Positions 19,330-28,755 are shown, numbered from the stretch's first letter. The stretch is DNA of 64,000 nucleotides from Sutterella sp047777475 (GCA_047777475.1 JBKEET010000001.1:62001-126000); one strand, 5' to 3'. Numbers and translations are program-made. The notes: generated from the sequence alone by a model not told the origin.

Positions 19330-20169
19330 TTACTGCACGACCTTGGCCTTGGCGACTTCGCCGTTCACCCAGGCGCTCACGCGCTCCCGGAGCAGGCCGA
19401 TCATGATGGCGGCCTCCGTTTCGTCGAAGGACGGGAACTTCGCGGCCCTCGTATCAGCGAGCTTCACGACGTGGAAGCCCGCGGGCGAGGGGACCGGCTT
19501 CCGGCAGAGCTCTCCCTTCTTCAGACCCTTGACGGCCTCGGCGAGCTCGGGCGTGAAGTCGTCGGCCGGCCGCCAGGAAATGGTGCCGCCGTCCCCGGCG
19601 GACGCGCGGTCGAGCGACTTCTCCTTGGCGAGCCTGCCGAAATCGGCGCCTTTCTCGAGCTCGGCGATGATCTTCTCGGCCTCTTCCCTGCTCGTCACGA
19701 GGATGTGGTCGACCTGCACTTCCGTCGCTCGGGACGCGGCCCTGCGCCTCTCGTATTCGGCTTTGGCCTCGGCTTCGGTGACCGGATGGGCGCTGGCATA
19801 GGCGTTCACCGCGCGGTTGGCGAGGATCGTTTCGACCTTGTCGCGGATTTCTTCCGGCCCGTCGGTCTTCTTGTTCACCTTCCTGCGGATTTCTTCCTGC
19901 ACCTCTGCCTCCCTGTCGAGGCCCTGCCGGCGGGCGGCGTTGGCGAGCACGGCGCGCTCAACGGCGAGCCGGCGGATGTCGTCTTCGAAACCCGGCCGCT
20001 CCGGCGCCTGCGGATTCCCGCTCACCCTGACGGCCTCCCGGGCGAGGCGCTCCTGGGCTGCTTTCGTAATCGTCTGCCCGTCGACGGTGATGTCCCTGAA
20101 TTCGGCGTTCGCGGTGCCGCAGCCGATAGAGAGCATGAGCAAAGCCGCGAGCACGGTCCTGACTGTCAT
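19330..20169 (-). CDS. Exported PpiC-type peptidyl-prolyl cis-trans isomerase
   Basis: A periplasmic parvulin-type foldase (279 aa). A signal peptide at about 1-22 has the likely signal peptidase I site TANA-EF; the SIGC sequence is a weak lipobox alternative. A SurA/PpiD-like helical N-terminal region precedes the rotamase domain at about 148-240 (VDHILVTSREEAEKII, FGRLAKEKSLD, GTISW, PVPSPAGFHVVKL). It presumably helps outer-membrane or exported proteins fold. It is a single gene with its own terminator. Confidence 0.85.
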   Translation of the reverse strand: MTVRTVLAALLMLSIGCGTANAEFRDITVDGQTITKAAQERLAREAVRVSGNPQAPERPGFEDDIRRLAVERAVLANAARRQGLDREAEVQEEIRRKVNKKTDGPEEIRDKVETILANRAVNAYASAHPVTEAEAKAEYERRRAASRATEVQVDHILVTSREEAEKIIAELEKGADFGRLAKEKSLDRASAGDGGTISWRPADDFTPELAEAVKGLKKGELCRKPVPSPAGFHVVKLADTRAAKFPSFDETEAAIMIGLLRERVSAWVNGEVAKAKVVQ

Positions 20170-20393
20170 TTTGAAGTGGCTCCGAAGTTTAGGAATCCGT
20201 TATTCCGCCCTGCGCCGATATTCCTTGGAAAAACTCGGCGCATGCTGCTGCGCGCAGGTTAGCATCCCGGCGCTTTTTTGAGAAGCCGGCCGGGGCGCTT
20301 GCGCGGCTCCGTTACTGCGGTGCGCGGCCGAAGGCGAGGCGATGCCGGCGGGGGATTTGCTATAGTCGGAATCAATGAAAAGGAGCCGACAAG

Positions 20394-20873
20394 ATGGTTG
20401 AAATTGTCCCTGCTGAGGAAAATATCAAGGACTTAATCACACTGGTGAAGGAATACACGGATGCGATCCGAGGCCAGGACGCCTCCGTCGCCGGCACGCT
20501 GTCCTCCCAGAATCTCGACGACGAGCTCGCGCACGCCGATAAGAAATACGGCCCTCCCGGCGGACGGATGTACCTCCTGCGGGTCGACGGCAGCACGGCC
20601 GGGTGCGTTGCCCTCACGCGCAGCGACGACGATTACTGCGAAATCAAAAGGCTCTACGTGAGGCCGGAATACCGCGGCCGCGGCTTCAGCCGTCTGCTCT
20701 GCAGCAGGGTGATCGAGGACGCGCGAAAGATCGGCTACAAGTACATGCGGCTCGACACCTTCCCGTTCATGAAAGGCGCCGTGCATCTTTATGAAAAGCT
20801 GGGATTCCGGCGCATCGCGAAATACAACGCAAACCCGGCGCCCGACGCCATTTTCATGCAGCTCGAGCTGTGA
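20394..20873 (+). CDS. GNAT family N-acetyltransferase
   Basis: A 159-aa acetyl-CoA-dependent acyltransferase. Motif A RPEYRGRGFSRLLCSRV at about 102-118 binds the CoA pyrophosphate, and the C-terminal HLYEKLGFRRIAKY is the typical motif B. The EIKRLYV strand before motif A and the GCVAL strand are also standard. The substrate cannot be read from sequence. ATG is preceded by AAAAGGAG. It is transcribed alone, divergent from the PpiC gene. Confidence 0.88.
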   Translation: MVEIVPAEENIKDLITLVKEYTDAIRGQDASVAGTLSSQNLDDELAHADKKYGPPGGRMYLLRVDGSTAGCVALTRSDDDYCEIKRLYVRPEYRGRGFSRLLCSRVIEDARKIGYKYMRLDTFPFMKGAVHLYEKLGFRRIAKYNANPAPDAIFMQLEL

Positions 20874-20977
20874 CGGAGCGGGGGTTATGCAGCCGCTCGC
20901 TCCGGGATGACGGGATTCAGGAGGCAGCTGCCCGGAGCATGCCTCTTGGACACGATATTTCCGGCATCCTCAAAAGA

Positions 20978-21697
20978 TCATTTGAGAGGCAGTTCGACCC
21001 ACGGACTTTCTGCATCTTTCAAGAGGTCCTGCGCGATGAGACTGAGTCCGGAGAGCATCATGTCGTCGCCTCCCCACATGGCCCGTCCGACCATGTAGCT
21101 CGTGGCAAACTGACGCCAGTCTGCGAAGTTTTTGACCGCGTTCTCGTGGAGCGCCATGATCAATGACCACGCTTCCTCCTCAGAAAGGTACCCGCAGTCG
21201 CAGGCTGAGCGGGCGACCATGACGGCCCGGCCGAAGTCCCAGGCGCGAATGTCCATCTTTGCAAAGGTTTCGGGGCCTTTAATCCAGCCGTCCTCCTTGA
21301 GGATCTCCGAGGTGTCGTTCAGATTCTTTGCGTACTCCCTGAGCTTTTCGACCGCTTCTTCAGGGAGCCCTTCCGCATCGAGGGGCACAGCGCCGCCGCT
21401 TGCCGCATGATCTTTCAGCAGCAAGTAGAACGAGCCGTGTCCGGTCTCGACAAGCCAGTGCAGGAGATCGATGCAGCTGTCGCGATCGCTGACACCGAAG
21501 TAATCGTTGAGTTTTTCCTTAAGCTCTTCGGGGTCGATGCCGGTGCTGAGCGTGTCGCAGAAAGACATGGTTTGCTCGGCATTGATCGCACCGAGGCTGA
21601 GCGCTGTCCGCTCAAGCGGGCTGAGCGCCGTGCCCGCCGGATTGCGGCGGTACTGGTCGGAGGAAAAGGATTTGAGCAGAGTTTTGAAAAAGCCCAT
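20978..21697 (-). CDS. DUF1266 domain-containing protein
   Basis: A 239-aa protein of unknown function resembling the DUF1266 (YbeU/YbeR) family. The C-terminal half has the signature AWDFGRAVMVARSACDCGYLSEEEAW, followed by NFADWRQFATSYMVGRAMWGG. The N-terminal part is helical, with SLGAINAEQ. It has no signal peptide, so it is probably cytoplasmic. GC content is below that of neighbouring core genes. An IS-end relic begins about 70 bases upstream, suggesting this is an accessory locus. Confidence 0.7.
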   Translation of the reverse strand: MGFFKTLLKSFSSDQYRRNPAGTALSPLERTALSLGAINAEQTMSFCDTLSTGIDPEELKEKLNDYFGVSDRDSCIDLLHWLVETGHGSFYLLLKDHAASGGAVPLDAEGLPEEAVEKLREYAKNLNDTSEILKEDGWIKGPETFAKMDIRAWDFGRAVMVARSACDCGYLSEEEAWSLIMALHENAVKNFADWRQFATSYMVGRAMWGGDDMMLSGLSLIAQDLLKDAESPWVELPLK

Positions 21698-21767
21698 GAT
21701 TGTCCCTTTCTAGGCGTGAGATAGGAGAGTGAAGGCTTCGGTTGGCAATCCTTGCCTGGCATTCTAA

Positions 21768-21826
21768 ATGAAGGGGTCTTTTATGAGCAACTGTCTCAGG
21801 GCCCCGCAGAATCCTTTGCACCCTCG
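21768..21826. mobile_element. Relic of an IS256-family element end
   Basis: This 59-bp segment aligns with the right end of the complete IS256-family element (48602-48659). Shared words include CTCAG, AATCCTTTGCACCCTCG versus AATTCTTTACACCCTCG, and the GAGCAAC/GAGTAAT stretch, roughly three quarters identical by eye. No transposase remains on either side, so only a solo end or scar is left. Confidence 0.6.
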
Positions 21827-21892
21827 GCAAGGCCGGGCGGGAATAAGAGGCCGGCCGTGCTGCGCTGGGGCCGGCGAGTCCGGCGCCCAAAG

Positions 21893-21931
21893 AAAAAGGC
21901 TTCGCTTCCCGTTCGGAGAAGCGAAGCCTTT
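21893..21931 (-). terminator. Terminator after lspA
   Basis: A 14-bp perfect stem (21895-21908 with 21918-21931), followed on the minus strand by T-rich sequence. It closes the ribF-ileS-lspA transcript. Confidence 0.8.
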
Positions 21932-21970
21932 GTGCTTTTGTTTCGGCCGAAAGCCTTCGGCGGGCCGCCG

Positions 21971-22465
21971 TCAGCGCTTCGAGGTGCCGATCAGTTCGTC
22001 GATCACCAGCCCCGCCGCGCCCGCGCAGATCGCGATGTCGGCGATGTTGAAGGCCGGCCAGTGCCAGCCTGCGGCGTGGAGGTCGATGAAGTCGATCACG
22101 TAGCCCCAGAGCGCGCGGTCGAGCATGTTGCCCAAGGCGCCGGCGACGATGAGCGTCACCGAGAGGCTGAAGAGCTTCTTCGAGGCATTGCGGTAGAGCA
22201 TCACGAGGAGTCCCGCCGTCACCGCGAGCGCGAGCGCCGCGAGCGCCCAGCGCTGCCATCCGCCCGCTCCCGCGAGGAACGAGAAGGCGGCGCCGCGGTT
22301 GTGCGCGAGCGCGAGGTTGAAGAACCCCGTGACCGGATAGGCCGCCCCCGGCTCCAGGAGCCTGTCGGCGAAGTGCTTGATCACCTGGTCGGCGATCAGC
22401 ACCGCGGTGCCGAAAAGGATCCAGAGCCAGAAGGCGGCTCCGCCCGCTTTGGCTTTGGCGGCCAT
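21971..22465 (-). CDS. lspA: Signal peptidase II (prolipoprotein signal peptidase)
   Basis: An inner-membrane aspartyl protease that removes signal peptides of lipoproteins. The 164-aa protein has four hydrophobic segments and both catalytic regions, GNMLDR and FNIADIAI, plus NRGAAFS in the conserved box. It starts 15 bases after the ileS stop. The ribF-ileS-lspA order is standard in proteobacteria. Confidence 0.95.
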   Translation of the reverse strand: MAAKAKAGGAAFWLWILFGTAVLIADQVIKHFADRLLEPGAAYPVTGFFNLALAHNRGAAFSFLAGAGGWQRWALAALALAVTAGLLVMLYRNASKKLFSLSVTLIVAGALGNMLDRALWGYVIDFIDLHAAGWHWPAFNIADIAICAGAAGLVIDELIGTSKR

Positions 22466-22479
22466 GCTTCAGGCGTCCC

Positions 22480-25344
22480 TCAGGCGAAGAGGCGCTTTTC
22501 GCCTTCGCCGAAGAGGTTCGCGACGCAGCGCGGGCAGAGGTCCGGGTGCGCCGGGTCGCTGCCGACGCCGGCGACGTAGTGCCAGCAGCGGGCGCACTTC
22601 TTCTCGGTGCTCGCCGTTGCGGTCACCTTCGTGACGGCGCCTTCGCCCTTCTTGAGGATGAGCGAGGAGACGATCATCACGAAGCGCAGCTCGTCGCCCA
22701 AGGAGCGCAGCGCGTCGAACACGTCGGGCGCGGCCTCGATCACGACGTTGGCCTGCAGCGAGGAGCCGATCGCGCCCGTGGCGCGCAGGTCCTCGACGGC
22801 CTTGAGCACATCGTTGCGGACCTTGAGGATAGCGTTCCACTTCTCGAGCAGCGCCTTGGCGTCCGGCACTTCGGGCAGCGGGCCGAAGACCTCCGTGAAG
22901 ATCGTCTCGCTCTCGTTGGGCGAGAAGATCGCGAAGGCCTCCTCGGCCGTGAACGAAAGGATCGGGGCCATGAGCTTGAGCACGCAGGTGGTGATGTGCC
23001 AGAGCGCGGTCTGCGCGGAGCGGCGGGCCTTGGAATCGGGCTTCGTCGTGTAGAGGCGGTCCTTGAGCACGTCAAGGTAGAAGCCGCCCAGGTCGTTCGA
23101 GGCGAAGGTCTGCAGCTGCGCGACGACGCTGTGGAAGTCGAACTCCTTGTAGCTCGCCATCACCGAGCGGCGGAACTCTTCGGTGCGCGCGAGCGCCCAG
23201 CGGTCGAGCTCGAGCATGTCGGCGACCGGCACGGCGTCCTTCTTGATGTCGAAGTCCGACGTGTTGGCAAGGAGGAAGCGGAGCGTGTTGCGGATGCGGC
23301 GGTAGCTCTCGACGACGCGCTTCAGAATGACGGGCCCGAGGGCCATCTCGCCCGTGTAGTCGGTCGAGGCGACCCAGAGGCGCAGGATCTCGGCGCCGTA
23401 CTTGTCGGAAATCTCCTGCGGGCGGACGATGTTGCCCTTCGACTTCGACATCTTCTCGCCGTTCTGGTCGACCGTGAAGCCGTGCGTGAGCAGCATGTCG
23501 TAAGGCGGGCGCCCGTCGAGCATGATGCCGGTCAAGAGCGAGGAGTGGAACCAGCCGCGGTGCTGGTCGCTGCCTTCGAGGTAAAGGTCGGCCGGCCACT
23601 GCGCGACGTCCTTGTGGCTGCCGCGGAGCACCGTCCAGTGCGTCACGCCGGAGTCGAACCACACGTCGAGCACGTCGGTCGAGCGCACGTAGTCCTTCGC
23701 TTCTTCGGCGGGCATGAAGTCCTCGGGCTTGCAGCTCGCCCAGACCTCGATGCCGTGCTTTTCGACGAGGTCGGCGACCTTTTCCATGATCTCGAGCGTC
23801 TTCGGATGCAGCTCGCCCGTTTCCTTATGCATGAAGAAGGGCAGCGGCACGCCCCAGTTGCGCTGGCGCGAAATGCACCAGTCGGGACGGTTCTCGATCA
23901 TCGAGTAGAGGCGGTTGATGCCCCAGGACGGATAGAACTTCGTCGCGCGCACGCCTTCGAGCGCGGCTTCGCGCAGCGTCTTCTTCGAGGCGGGGATGCC
24001 GAGCACGCCCTTCGTCTCTTCGGTGGGCGCGTCCATGCGGATGAACCACTGCTTGGTGGCGCGGTAGATGAGCGGCGTCTTGTGGCGCCAGCAGTGCATG
24101 TAGCTGTGCTTGATCGTGCCGTGCGCAAGGAGCGAGCCCGTCGAGGCGAGCGCCTCGCAGACCTTGTCCTGCGCCTTCCAGATGTTCATGCCGCCGAAGA
24201 GCGGGAGCCACCCGGCGTAGGTGCCGTCGCCCTGCACGGGGTTCAGGATCTGGTCGTCGGTCATGCCGTACTTCTTGCAGGAGTTGAAGTCCTCCACGCC
24301 GTAGGCCGGGGCCGAATGCACGATGCCCGTGCCGGCGGAGGCGTCGACGTAGTCGGCGAGGTAGACGGGCGCGGTGCGCCGGTAGCCCTTGTCGGCGTTC
24401 CAGAGCGGATGGCGGAAGCGAAGGAGCTCGAGCTTCTCGCCGCCGACCTTCGCAACCTCGGTGCCTTCGAGGCCGTAGCGCTTGAGCGCCGCCTGGGCGA
24501 GGTCCGTGGCGAGGATGAGGTACTTCGAGCCGCAGTCGTAGAGGCCGTAGGTGAGGGCCGGGTTGACGTTAAGCGCCTGGTTGGCGGGCATGGTCCAGGG
24601 GGTCGTCGTCCAAATGACGACGTAGCAGGGCTTCTCGAACTTCTTGCCGAAGACGCCCTCGCACTTTTCCTTGTCCTCGGGCGCGAGCTCGAAGGCGACG
24701 TCGATCTCGGGGCTCACGATGTCCTTGTACTCGACTTCGGCTTCCGCAAGGGCGCTCTGGCAGTCGAAGCACCAGTTCACGGGCTTCAGGCCGCGGTAGA
24801 CGTAGCCGCCGCGGATCACCTTGATCAAGGCGCGGATTTCCGCGGCCTCGTTCGAGAAGTTCATCGTGCGGTACGGGTTGTCCCAGAAGCCGAGCACGCC
24901 GAGGCGCTTGAAGTCGGCCATCTGCAGCTTGCTCTGCTCCATGGCGTAGGCGCGCGCCAGGCTCTGCATCTTGGCGACCGGCAGGCCCTTGCCGTGCATC
25001 TTCTCGATCTGGACCTCAATCGGCATGCCGTGGCAGTCCCAGCCGGGCACGTAGGGCGTCTGGTAGCCCTCAAGGGTCTTTTCCTTGTTGATGATGTCCT
25101 TAATGATCTTGTTCAGGGCGTGGCCGAGGTGAATGGCGCCGTTGGCGTAGGGAGGGCCGTCATGCAGAACGAATTTCTTGGCATCGCGGCGCGCATCGAT
25201 GATGCGCTGGAAAATGTGCTTCTTTTCCCACTGGTCGATCCAGCCGGGCTCGCGCTTGGCGAGGTTCCCGCGCATCGGGAACGGCGTGTCCGGCAGGTTG
25301 AGCGGGTATTTCTTTGAATCTTGCGTAGCGGCGTCTTTGGCCAT
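22480..25344 (-). CDS. ileS: Isoleucyl-tRNA synthetase
   Basis: Class I synthetase charging tRNA-Ile, with an editing domain. The 954-aa product has the HIGH-type motif PPYANGAIHLGH near residue 60, the tryptophan-rich editing-domain motif WTTTPWTMPAN, and the KMSKS loop GEKMSKSKGN. The C-terminal zinc finger reads CARCWHY..LCPRC. The start MAKDAATQDSKKYP is chosen because AGGAG lies 8 bases upstream; a longer frame exists but does not look like the family. Confidence 0.97.
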   Translation of the reverse strand: MAKDAATQDSKKYPLNLPDTPFPMRGNLAKREPGWIDQWEKKHIFQRIIDARRDAKKFVLHDGPPYANGAIHLGHALNKIIKDIINKEKTLEGYQTPYVPGWDCHGMPIEVQIEKMHGKGLPVAKMQSLARAYAMEQSKLQMADFKRLGVLGFWDNPYRTMNFSNEAAEIRALIKVIRGGYVYRGLKPVNWCFDCQSALAEAEVEYKDIVSPEIDVAFELAPEDKEKCEGVFGKKFEKPCYVVIWTTTPWTMPANQALNVNPALTYGLYDCGSKYLILATDLAQAALKRYGLEGTEVAKVGGEKLELLRFRHPLWNADKGYRRTAPVYLADYVDASAGTGIVHSAPAYGVEDFNSCKKYGMTDDQILNPVQGDGTYAGWLPLFGGMNIWKAQDKVCEALASTGSLLAHGTIKHSYMHCWRHKTPLIYRATKQWFIRMDAPTEETKGVLGIPASKKTLREAALEGVRATKFYPSWGINRLYSMIENRPDWCISRQRNWGVPLPFFMHKETGELHPKTLEIMEKVADLVEKHGIEVWASCKPEDFMPAEEAKDYVRSTDVLDVWFDSGVTHWTVLRGSHKDVAQWPADLYLEGSDQHRGWFHSSLLTGIMLDGRPPYDMLLTHGFTVDQNGEKMSKSKGNIVRPQEISDKYGAEILRLWVASTDYTGEMALGPVILKRVVESYRRIRNTLRFLLANTSDFDIKKDAVPVADMLELDRWALARTEEFRRSVMASYKEFDFHSVVAQLQTFASNDLGGFYLDVLKDRLYTTKPDSKARRSAQTALWHITTCVLKLMAPILSFTAEEAFAIFSPNESETIFTEVFGPLPEVPDAKALLEKWNAILKVRNDVLKAVEDLRATGAIGSSLQANVVIEAAPDVFDALRSLGDELRFVMIVSSLILKKGEGAVTKVTATASTEKKCARCWHYVAGVGSDPAHPDLCPRCVANLFGEGEKRLFA

Positions 25345-25399
25345 CTTGTTAACTCCTGGCCCCCTCGGGCTCTTCAGGTTTGTCAGCACGCGTTTTCTT

Positions 25400-26362
25400 T
25401 CAAAGCCTGGCGGCATCCTTCGGCGGGAAGCCGAGTATCCGGCGCGCGTGCTCCGCGTCGGCGGCGATGGCGGCCTTGAGATCTTCAAGGCCGCTGAATT
25501 TCTTTTCTCCCCTCAGGCGCTCGACGAGCTCGACGCGCACGATGCGGCCGTAGGCCGAGCCGTGCCAGTCGAAGACGTGCGTCTCGAGCAGCCAGCGGCC
25601 GTCCGAGGCCACGGTCGGCTTCACGCCGAGCGAGGCGACGCCGTTCTGCACGGCGGGCCCGAGGCCCTGGATGCGGGCGGCGAAGACGCCGTCGATCGCG
25701 GGACGGGCCCTGCTCCCCGGCGGGATCGGCGCGAGGTTGAGCGTCGGGAAGCCGATCGTGCGCCCAAGCTCCGCGCCGTGGATGACGCGCCCCGTCATGG
25801 TGTAGGGGTGGCCGAGCATCACGGCGGTGCTGTAGAGGTCGCCCGCGGCGAGCGCTTCGCGGATGCGCGTCGAGCTGACGCGCCGGTCCTTGTAGAGATA
25901 GGTGGGCGCGACGCAGAGCTCGAAGGCGTGCTGCTTGGCGAGCTTGCCCAGGAGCTCGACGTCGCCGCGGCGGTCGCTGCCGAAGCGGAAGTCCTCGCCC
26001 ACGCAGAGCCAGCAGGTCTCGAGTCCTTCGATCAGGAAGTGCTTGACGAACTCCTCGGCCGTGAGCGATGCGAAGCGGCGGTGGAACGGCACGATGTAGA
26101 TGCGGTCGATGCCGCAGTCGAGGATGCGCATCACCTTGTCATAAAGCGTGGAGATGCGGCGGATCTCGGTCCCGCGGGAGAACATCTCCTTGGGGTGCGG
26201 CTCGAAGGTCACCACCGAGGGCACGAGGCCGCGCTCGGCGGCCGACGCGCGCACGTACTCGAGCAGGCTCTGGTGCCCGAGGTGAACGCCGTCGAAATTG
26301 CCGATGGCGACGGCGGACGGGCGTCTCACGAGAGGGTCAGGCAGACCGCGGAAAACATGCAT
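25400..26362 (-). CDS. ribF: Bifunctional riboflavin kinase/FAD synthetase
   Basis: Makes FMN from riboflavin and then FAD. The N-terminal FAD-synthetase domain has VAIGNFDGVHLGHQ and the VGEDFRFGSDRRGD and SSTRIREAL motifs. The C-terminal flavokinase domain (about 185-310) has GRVIHGAELGRTIGFPTLNL and the GVASLGVKPT and ETHVFDW segments. The ATG giving MHVFRGLPD is preferred; an upstream TTG at 26380 is possible, and no strong ribosome site marks either. This flavin supply suits the flavoprotein-rich genome. Confidence 0.94.
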   Translation of the reverse strand: MHVFRGLPDPLVRRPSAVAIGNFDGVHLGHQSLLEYVRASAAERGLVPSVVTFEPHPKEMFSRGTEIRRISTLYDKVMRILDCGIDRIYIVPFHRRFASLTAEEFVKHFLIEGLETCWLCVGEDFRFGSDRRGDVELLGKLAKQHAFELCVAPTYLYKDRRVSSTRIREALAAGDLYSTAVMLGHPYTMTGRVIHGAELGRTIGFPTLNLAPIPPGSRARPAIDGVFAARIQGLGPAVQNGVASLGVKPTVASDGRWLLETHVFDWHGSAYGRIVRVELVERLRGEKKFSGLEDLKAAIAADAEHARRILGFPPKDAARL

Positions 26363-26401
26363 GGTGGTTCGGCTGTTCAACGTCTAGGGGAAAGATTCCC
26401 G

Positions 26402-26407
26402 ATTATA
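26402..26407 (-). promoter_or_regulatory. -10 box of the ribF-ileS-lspA promoter
   Basis: A perfect TATAAT on the minus strand, 40 bases before the ribF ATG, inside the 105-bp region shared with divergent purN. A hairpin (about 26414-26441) and a T run lie just upstream on the same strand. No good -35 hexamer was found at 16-18 bp. Confidence 0.5.
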
Positions 26408-26467
26408 CGAAAAAATGCCCCCTGTCCCCTAGGGACGGGGGCCTCTTTAGTTTAGAATTGACGCACT

Positions 26468-27118
26468 ATGCAGAATATCGTAATCCTCATTTCCGGACGG
26501 GGCAGCAACTTCGAGGCGATCCTTCGCGCAAGCCGCGAGGAGCGCTGGGAAGAGACCTGCGGCGCCCGCATCGCCGCCGTGATTTCCAACCGTCCCGCCG
26601 CGGCCGGGCTCGACATCGCCCGCCGCGAGGGCATCCCGGCCGAGGCGATCGACCACAAGGCCTTCGCGACGCGCGAAGCCTTCGAAGAGAAGCTCCTCGA
26701 GGCTGTGATGCGCTACGAGCCCTCGCTCGTCGTGCTCGCGGGCTTCATGCGCGTGCTCACGCCCTCGTTCGTCTCGCACTTCGAAGGGCGGATCCTCAAC
26801 ATCCACCCGGCGCTGCTGCCGCTGTTCCCGGGCCTCAACACGCACCAGCGCGCCATTGACGCGGGCTGCCGCGTGCACGGCTCGACCGTGCACTTCGTGA
26901 GCGCCGTGCTCGACGGCGGCGCGATCATCGGCCAGGCGGTCGTGCCGGTGCTGCCGAGCGACGACGCCGACACGCTAGCGCACCGCGGGCTCAAGTACGA
27001 GCACATCCTTTACCCGCGCTGCGTGCGCGCCGTGATCGAAGGCCGCGTGCGGCTCGAGAACGGCCGCGCCGTGATGGACGACGCGACGGCGCGCGAGCTC
27101 GCCGTGAACGGGCTTTGA
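26468..27118 (+). CDS. purN: Phosphoribosylglycinamide formyltransferase
   Basis: The third step of purine synthesis, using 10-formyl-THF. The 216-aa protein carries ISGRGSNF at the N terminus, catalytic Asn111 and His113 in ILNIHPALLP, and Asp149 in the ..LDGGAII loop. It is full length for the family and is transcribed away from ribF. Confidence 0.95.
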   Translation: MQNIVILISGRGSNFEAILRASREERWEETCGARIAAVISNRPAAAGLDIARREGIPAEAIDHKAFATREAFEEKLLEAVMRYEPSLVVLAGFMRVLTPSFVSHFEGRILNIHPALLPLFPGLNTHQRAIDAGCRVHGSTVHFVSAVLDGGAIIGQAVVPVLPSDDADTLAHRGLKYEHILYPRCVRAVIEGRVRLENGRAVMDDATARELAVNGL

Positions 27119-27147
27119 ACCTTTAAGGATTGCGTTGATTTTTCGAT

Positions 27148-27180
27148 GGGAAGCGCAGGAAATGCTGCGCTTCCCGTTTT
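27148..27180 (+). terminator. Terminator between purN and rsmB
   Basis: An 11-bp perfect stem (27148-27158 with 27165-27175) followed by GTTTTATT. It lies between purN and rsmB, and argues that rsmB starts at the ATG after it (27195). Confidence 0.8.
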
Positions 27181-27194
27181 ATTCAGAGAAAGCC

Positions 27195-28667
27195 ATGCCA
27201 GAAACGAAGCATCCCAAGCGCCGCGCCTTCGCGGCCGTCAAGACGAGCCGCCCGCGCCGCGGCGAGGAACCCCGCCGCACCGAGCGCCAGCGGGCGGCCG
27301 ACAAGCGCCGCCGCGCCGAAGCGCGCGAGAGAGGCGGCTACGAGAAGGGCGAGCAGACGCCCGAAAAGCGCATGGCCCCGCGCCGGCCGGGCGAAGTGCG
27401 CATCACGACGCTCATCGTGAACGAGCTCACGCGCGCGCTCGCCGTCATCCTCAAGCTCGACGGACCGGCCGACGTGCTCATGAAGCTCTTTTTCAGGAGC
27501 AACCCGAAGCTCGGCTCGCGCGACCGGTCGCTGATCGCCGAGGCGATCTACGAGGCGCTGCGGCGCTACGGGTCGCTGCGCTGGGCGATGCGCCCGGTGC
27601 GCCCCGAGCGCGCCCCGAAGCTCGCCGCGCTCGCCGTCCTCGCGCGGCAGCACGGCATCGAGTCGCTGCCGCCCGCGGCCGTCGGCTCGGAAGAGGGCCC
27701 GCTCAAGAACATCCTCGCCGCCGACGTCTCGAAGGCCCCCGCGCACATCCGCGCGGAGATGCCGCAGTGGCTCTACGACCTCATCGTCGCGCAGTACCCC
27801 GACGCCGAGCAGCTCTTCGGGGCGCTCCTCGAGAGCGCGCCGCTCGACCTTCGCGTCAATACGCTCAAGGCCACGCGCGAAGAGGTCCTCGACGAGCTCA
27901 AGGCGAGCGGCGTCGTCGCGTTCCCGACGCCCTACAGCCCCGACGGCGTGCGGCTGGCGACGAAGCCCGGCCTCACGCGCTGGCCGATTTACCAGGAAGG
28001 CAAGGTCGACGTCCAGGACGAGGGCAGCCAGCTCATCGCGCGGCTCCTTACGCCGCGGCGCCGCGAGATGGTGTGCGATTTCTGCGCCGGCGCCGGCGGC
28101 AAGACGCTCGCGCTCGGCGCGCTCATGCGCTCGACGGGCAGCCTTTATGCGTTCGACGTCAACGCGAAGCGCCTCCAGGGCCTCACGCCCCGCATGCGCC
28201 GCGCGGGCCTCACCAACGTGCACCCGATCGCCATCCGGAGCGAAAAGGACGACCGCGTCAAGCGCCTTTACGGCAAGTTCGACCGCGTGCTCGTCGATGC
28301 GCCCTGTACGGGAACGGGCACGTTCCGCCGCAATCCCGACCTCAAGTGGCGCCTTTCGCCCGAGGAGCTCGATCGCATCAACGCGATCCAGAAGAGCGTG
28401 CTCGAGCAGGCCGCCAAGCTCGTGAAGTCGGGCGGCAGGCTCGTCTACGCGACCTGCTCGCTCTTAAAGCGCGAGGACCAGGACGTCGTCGAGGCGTTCC
28501 TCGCCGCCCATCCCGAGTGGCACCTCGTGCCCGCCTCCGAAGTGCTCGCGCAGCAGAAGATCGCGCTCGATCCGCGCCACGCCGAGCGCTTCGGCGACTA
28601 CTTCGAGATGCTGCCGCACATCGACAACACCGACGGCTTCTTTGCGGCGGTGCTGCAGAGGGACTGA
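27195..28667 (+). CDS. RsmB/NOP family 16S rRNA m5C methyltransferase
   Basis: An S-adenosylmethionine-dependent cytosine-5 RNA methyltransferase (490 aa). A very basic N-terminal extension of about 60 aa precedes a NusB-like domain (about 65-170) and the Rossmann core. Motif I is VCDFCAGAGGKTLALGALM; the two catalytic cysteines are Cys371 in VDAPCTGTG and Cys421 in YATCSL. It most resembles RsmB (16S m5C967), but RsmF-like specificity cannot be excluded. Translation from this ATG avoids reading through the purN terminator. Confidence 0.88.
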   Translation: MPETKHPKRRAFAAVKTSRPRRGEEPRRTERQRAADKRRRAEARERGGYEKGEQTPEKRMAPRRPGEVRITTLIVNELTRALAVILKLDGPADVLMKLFFRSNPKLGSRDRSLIAEAIYEALRRYGSLRWAMRPVRPERAPKLAALAVLARQHGIESLPPAAVGSEEGPLKNILAADVSKAPAHIRAEMPQWLYDLIVAQYPDAEQLFGALLESAPLDLRVNTLKATREEVLDELKASGVVAFPTPYSPDGVRLATKPGLTRWPIYQEGKVDVQDEGSQLIARLLTPRRREMVCDFCAGAGGKTLALGALMRSTGSLYAFDVNAKRLQGLTPRMRRAGLTNVHPIAIRSEKDDRVKRLYGKFDRVLVDAPCTGTGTFRRNPDLKWRLSPEELDRINAIQKSVLEQAAKLVKSGGRLVYATCSLLKREDQDVVEAFLAAHPEWHLVPASEVLAQQKIALDPRHAERFGDYFEMLPHIDNTDGFFAAVLQRD

Positions 28668-28720
28668 TAGCGGCTGCATCCGGCTGAGGCGAATCAGCCG
28701 AACCCGAAACCCTGAAAAAC

Positions 28721-28755
28721 CGGCCTCCGATTCTTTATTCGAGAATCGGAGGCCG
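28721..28755 (-). terminator. Terminator after flavoprotein gene 28819-30399
   Basis: A 14-bp perfect stem (28721-28734 with 28742-28755), followed on the minus strand by GTTTTT. Confidence 0.8.

Noticed and set aside
22546..25317. Plus-strand frame of 923 codons opposite ileS
   Set aside because: Antisense shadow of ileS; the composition is the mirror of the synthetase codons and no motif is present.
26408..26441. Hairpin plus T run upstream of ribF as an FMN riboswitch
   Set aside because: It is a simple hairpin followed by a -10 box. It lacks the long multi-helix conserved core of FMN riboswitches, and lies upstream of the promoter.
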